In this document: positions 5,507 to 7,882 of the stretch, piece by piece
Position numbering within the stretch: the first letter of the stretch is position 1
How the letters are laid out: each line of letters starts with the position of its first letter
Assembly (NCBI GenBank): GCA_030590605.1
Contig: JAUUYB010000046.1
Span: forward strand, 1 to 7,882
Direction of reading: 5' to 3'
Source of the DNA: Candidatus Woesearchaeota archaeon
GTDB lineage: Archaea; Nanobdellota; Nanobdellia; Woesearchaeales; JAUUYB01
Length of the DNA stretch: 7,882 nt
Notes under the pieces: model-generated
The model's database searches: none
Seen by the model: the letters and a program-made list of their open reading frames with translations, nothing else
Told to the model about the DNA's origin: nothing
Position numbers and translations under genes: made by a program

Positions 5507-7882
5507 TTGATATCTCTTTTAACTTATTCAGTATGCTTTCATGATCATTATTTGTTATGGCTTTCTTTTTCTTAAGAGACATAAGGACATCGAATGCATC
5601 TTCCTGTTTCATTTTTCGTTTCTTGACTAGATGAGTGAGGATATGTGCATGATCCTCGTTGGTCATGTTCTTTCCCTTAGAGAGTTGGCTCATAAGGAGA
5701 GTGACCCTGTCTTTTTTCACTTTCTTTGCAGTAAACACATGTTCGAGGTGGTCTTGTGAAGCAGGAGAGATTTTATTTCCTGATATATCTGCCAGAGCAT
5801 CAAGGTGTTTCCTGAATGAATCAGAACCGATATCTTTTTTCTTGATGTTCGAGAGCTTCTCGAATACCGCATGGACATTCTTTGGTGCTTTCTTTCCCAC
5901 AGGCTTGAATGGTTTCTCTAGATCATCCAGGGTCGGCCATTCTTCTTCTCTTCTGTCCACAGGCGCGGCTTCATGTTTATCAGTGACAATCTCACGTAAT
6001 TCTTCTTTGACTGCACCTTCTTTCCTGATTTCAAGTCTTTTCTTTACATCTTTAAGTTTAGGTATCGCAGCTTTCCGTTCTATGTTCCCAAACTGGGTTT
6101 CTGGTTTTTTCTGGGAGAACTTGTCGATCAGATGCGATCGTATCTGTTGTTTCTGTTGTGTCGGCCTCTTCCTAGGGACCATAGATGGAAGTGGGGTCCC
6201 GCTTTTTGTGAGTGGAGGAAGACCTTTTGTAGGGAGTGTTACTGGCGTTTTTATCTCAGGAAGTTTGATATTGATTCCAGCTTTTGCGAGCAGCTCGATT
6301 ATCCCTGATTTCTTGATCAGTTCAATCGATTTTATCTTAGCTTTCCTCCAATATTCTCTGAGCTGCTGTTTTAGATGGTCGAAGTTACCATACTCAGTAT
6401 ATTCCCTGTATAGGAAAAATCCGACTACACCTAAGATAATCAGGAGTAAGATAAGCAACAACCACCAGATCCAAGGAGAATCCGGATGGTCTTCTGGATC
6501 CAAAGGATCGGTCCCTTTATCTATCTCTTTCCCGTCTTCATAACCGTCCCCATCAGTATCATCATTAGTCGGATCCAGATCCATGATGAATTCCTTGATG
6601 TTCGTGACACCGTCTTTATCCTCATCTTCATCCGCATCTGTAGAGTCTTTTGGATCAAAATTATATTTTATCTCCCAATAATCTGGCATTCCATCGCCGT
6701 CATAGTCTTCTTGGAGATCTGATATCCCATCATTATCATCATCCGGATCCTGACTGTCTGGAATCCCATCATTATCATTATCATCATCAGAGACATCCGG
6801 AATGCCATCCCCATCTTGATCATCATCATCCTCGTTGATTATACCATCATTATCGAGGTCGTTGTCTGGATCCTTGTCCTCGCTGTCCATGATTCCGTCA
6901 TTATCATCATCATCGTCTGACCCGGTGCAGGCAGTATCGATTATATCTGAAGTATCGCATAATCCATCATTATCATCATCCGGATCATTTGAATTGGTCA
7001 GGCTATCCCCGTCAATATCCTCATCTGCGAAGTTCGGGATACCATCATTATCAAGGTCTCCGTCCCTTACATCTATTCCATCTTTTCCATTCGCTTCGCA
7101 TGTGCCAGGGTAATAAGTATCCTCATCTGCTACATAACACCAATCTTGTAGTTTATCTTTATCATCAGGGTCAGTGACCCCGTCATCATCATCGTCATCA
7201 TCCGAACCGGTGCAGCTCCCATCGTTTAGCGGGCTCTCCCCTGTATCGCATACACCATCATTGTCATCATCTGGATCTTCCCAATTTTTCTTTCCATCAT
7301 TATCGATATCATCATCTTCATCATTGAGGATGCCATCACAATCCAGATCATTGTTATCACACAGGGTACAGACCCCATCCAAGCATTTGTTTCCGGCTTT
7401 ACAGTCCTCATCATTATCACATGATGATCCAGTGTCGCATTCTTGAGGAGGCACTCTCAGGAGGCAGACTCCACCGCAGTCTATATCCACTTCTCCAGTA
7501 TCGAGCTTTCCGTTATCGCATTGGTGAGCAGCTACACATTTACCGCCTTCACAGACCCCGCTATCGCAATCGCTTCCCACATCGCAATCATCACCCACTT
7601 CACATGGAGCACATGATCCTCCGCAGTCTATATCTGTCTCGTCGCCGTTCAGGATTCCGTCTGTACAAGTAATAGGCATATCTGCAGTGCAGCTTCCAGT
7701 ATCGAATTCACAGGACGAATCACAACTGAGGCTGCCTCCAGAGAACCCGAAGTCAGAACACGTCTTAGAATCAAGATCTGTTCCGTCACAGGCTTCTCCT
7801 TTCTCAGCATTATTATCATTATCGCAGTATACACAGCTCGTGAAATCAAACTCACAAGAAGAATCACAATCAAGATCTCCAC
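5490..7882 (-). CDS. Large calcium-binding, Cys-rich type I membrane surface protein (5' end outside window)
   Basis: The frame is open from the window edge (first full codon at 7880) to a TAA at 5490-5492, giving 796 visible residues. The Met at 7679 is internal, because characteristic Cys-rich sequence continues in frame before it. Domains in visible numbering: Cys modules (1-64), two DIDCGG-type modules (about 72-174), thrombospondin type-3/EF-hand-like Asp repeats (172-466), one membrane helix (469-491), then a basic tail. The tail has a Pro-rich part (539-572) and about six helical repeats (683-791). The ectodomain is extremely acidic, including seven Asp in a row at 227-233, and should bind calcium. 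All visible cysteines lie before residue 319 and none is in the tail, so the N-terminus is outside. It leads the operon of pilin-like genes and may act in adhesion, envelope structure or signalling. Specific function and true start are unknown. Confidence 0.9.
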   Translation of the reverse strand, partial: GDLDCDSSCEFDFTSCVYCDNDNNAEKGEACDGTDLDSKTCSDFGFSGGSLSCDSSCEFDTGSCTADMPITCTDGILNGDETDIDCGGSCAPCEVGDDCDVGSDCDSGVCEGGKCVAAHQCDNGKLDTGEVDIDCGGVCLLRVPPQECDTGSSCDNDEDCKAGNKCLDGVCTLCDNNDLDCDGILNDEDDDIDNDGKKNWEDPDDDNDGVCDTGESPLNDGSCTGSDDDDDDDGVTDPDDKDKLQDWCYVADEDTYYPGTCEANGKDGIDVRDGDLDNDGIPNFADEDIDGDSLTNSNDPDDDNDGLCDTSDIIDTACTGSDDDDDNDGIMDSEDKDPDNDLDNDGIINEDDDDQDGDGIPDVSDDDNDNDGIPDSQDPDDDNDGISDLQEDYDGDGMPDYWEIKYNFDPKDSTDADEDEDKDGVTNIKEFIMDLDPTNDDTDGDGYEDGKEIDKGTDPLDPEDHPDSPWIWWLLLILLLIILGVVGFFLYREYTEYGNFDHLKQQLREYWRKAKIKSIELIKKSGIIELLAKAGINIKLPEIKTPVTLPTKGLPPLTKSGTPLPSMVPRKRPTQQKQQIRSHLIDKFSQKKPETQFGNIERKAAIPKLKDVKKRLEIRKEGAVKEELREIVTDKHEAAPVDRREEEWPTLDDLEKPFKPVGKKAPKNVHAVFEKLSNIKKKDIGSDSFRKHLDALADISGNKISPASQDHLEHVFTAKKVKKDRVTLLMSQLSKGKNMTNEDHAHILTHLVKKRKMKQEDAFDVLMSLKKKKAITNNDHESILNKLKEISNERKK
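5508..5834 (-). repeat. About six 18-residue helical repeats in the cytoplasmic tail
   Basis: Residues 683-791 of the large surface protein fall into units of 17-20 residues. Three consecutive 18-residue units line up best: NMTNEDHAHILTHLVKKR, KMKQEDAFDVLMSLKKKK and AITNNDHESILNKLKEIS. Shared positions are a hydrophobic residue at 2, a Thr/Lys-x-x-Asp-like cap at 3-6, hydrophobics at 10-11, Leu at 14 and basic residues at the end. Three more diverged units precede them. The pattern suggests short amphipathic helices joined by turns, loosely like the SHOCT C-terminal motif. A protein-interaction or polymerisation role is plausible but inferred. Confidence 0.6.
5512..5516 (-). promoter_or_regulatory. 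Weak Shine-Dalgarno sequence for the GQVMGQV-type gene
   Basis: The minus strand reads GAGAT, ending 5 nt before the ATG at 5506. It lies within the last codons of the upstream gene. It supports the chosen start and the reading of a coupled operon. The match is short, so confidence is limited. Confidence 0.4.
6408..6476 (-). other. Single transmembrane helix of the large surface protein
   Basis: Residues 469-491 (PWIWWLLLILLLIILGVVGF and flanks) form an uninterrupted hydrophobic span. The outer side is acidic (PEDHPDS) with aromatic tryptophans at the interface. The inner side is followed by arginine and lysine-rich sequence. This gives an N-out, C-in orientation, so the tail of about 305 residues is cytoplasmic. 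Confidence 0.85.
6483..7367 (-). repeat. Thrombospondin type-3 / EF-hand-like calcium-binding repeat array
   Basis: Residues 172-466 contain many DxDxDG-type loops such as DLDNDGIPNFADEDIDGD and DPDDDNDGISDLQEDYDGDG. They end in the common DGDGMPDYWEIKYNFDP and DTDGDGYEDGKEIDKGTDP type motifs. At DNA level this appears on the plus strand as reiterated CCATCATTATCATCATC-like strings. Such arrays coordinate many calcium ions and make rigid stalks in secreted proteins. A block with a Cys pair occurs twice (residues 202-242 and 299-337), with the two copies 97 residues apart. Confidence 0.85.
7359..7667 (-). repeat. Two NGDETDIDCGG-type Cys-rich modules
   Basis: Residues 72-116 (CTDGILNGDETDIDCGG, then CAPC and paired Cys) and 121-174 (CDNGKLDTGEVDIDCGG, then more Cys) are two copies of a module common in myxobacterial and other secreted proteins. 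The second copy has a changed centre (LLRVPP in place of a CxxC pair). The cysteines suggest disulfide-stabilised extracellular domains. Confidence 0.75.
7689..7880 (-). repeat. Tandem CDGTDLxxKTC...CxxxC Cys-rich modules, truncated by window edge
   Basis: Residues 20-64 hold one full unit: EKGEACDGTDLDSKTC, then a Gly/Ser-rich GFSGGSLSC, then DSSCEFDTGSC. Residues 1-16 (GDLDCDSSCEFDFTSC) are the end of a previous copy. The repeat therefore continues beyond the window, and the gene is longer than seen here. This module type is frequent in secreted proteins of myxobacteria and some archaea. Confidence 0.75.

Noticed and set aside
5659..6543. Long plus-strand open frame (294 codons) opposite the large surface gene
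   Set aside because: It lies wholly antisense to the tail and membrane helix of a well-supported gene. Its product is low-complexity Ser/Phe-rich, as expected from reading the complement of that coding sequence.
6700..7450. Repeated CCATCATTATCATCATC-like strings suggesting a CRISPR array or a regulatory repeat
   Set aside because: The strings stay in frame and encode Asp-rich calcium loops on the minus strand. Spacing is irregular and there are no unique spacers of constant length.
7649..7882. Minus-strand 77-codon frame at the right edge
   Set aside because: It is in a different frame from the Cys-rich repeats, which continue unbroken through the same bases. The repeat frame is clearly the coding one.

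Overview
The window reads as archaeal, most likely a DPANN-type lineage (Woesearchaeota/Pacearchaeota-like), though lineage cannot be fixed from sequence alone. Supporting signs are an archaeal-style RIO1 kinase, TATA boxes about 25-30 bp upstream of ATGs (leaderless spacing), small pilin-like proteins of kinds I recall from DPANN genomes, and frequent ATA isoleucine codons. Every gene is on the minus strand, so transcription runs from the high-coordinate end to the low end.

Layout in transcription order. (1) 5490-7882: a large surface protein whose 5' end lies outside the window. Its ectodomain has Cys-rich modules followed by Asp-rich thrombospondin type-3/EF-hand-like calcium repeats. One membrane helix follows, then a basic cytoplasmic tail of about 305 residues ending in roughly 18-residue helical repeats. 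(2) 4949-5506, 3829-4947, 3346-3828 and 2834-3349: four small proteins, each with one N-terminal pilin-like hydrophobic helix and a Cys-containing outer domain. The five genes overlap or abut (17-nt overlap, 1-nt gap, 0 gap, 4-nt overlap), so they form one translationally coupled operon. (3) 969-2798: a membrane-anchored 609-residue protein with its own TATA box and a cryptic kinase-like domain. (4) 198-893: RIO1 kinase with its own TATA box. (5) 1-147: the N-terminus of an unidentified membrane protein, again with a TATA box.

Working model (inference): the operon builds a cell-envelope assembly in which a calcium-binding, disulfide-rich type I membrane protein is made together with four pilin-like subunits. 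Its long tail could relay or anchor inside the cell. The membrane kinase-like protein next door is a candidate partner. RIO1 is probably an independent housekeeping neighbour acting in 40S/30S-type ribosome maturation. I see no RNA genes, mobile elements or CRISPR arrays, and no intergenic stretch longer than about 75 bases.
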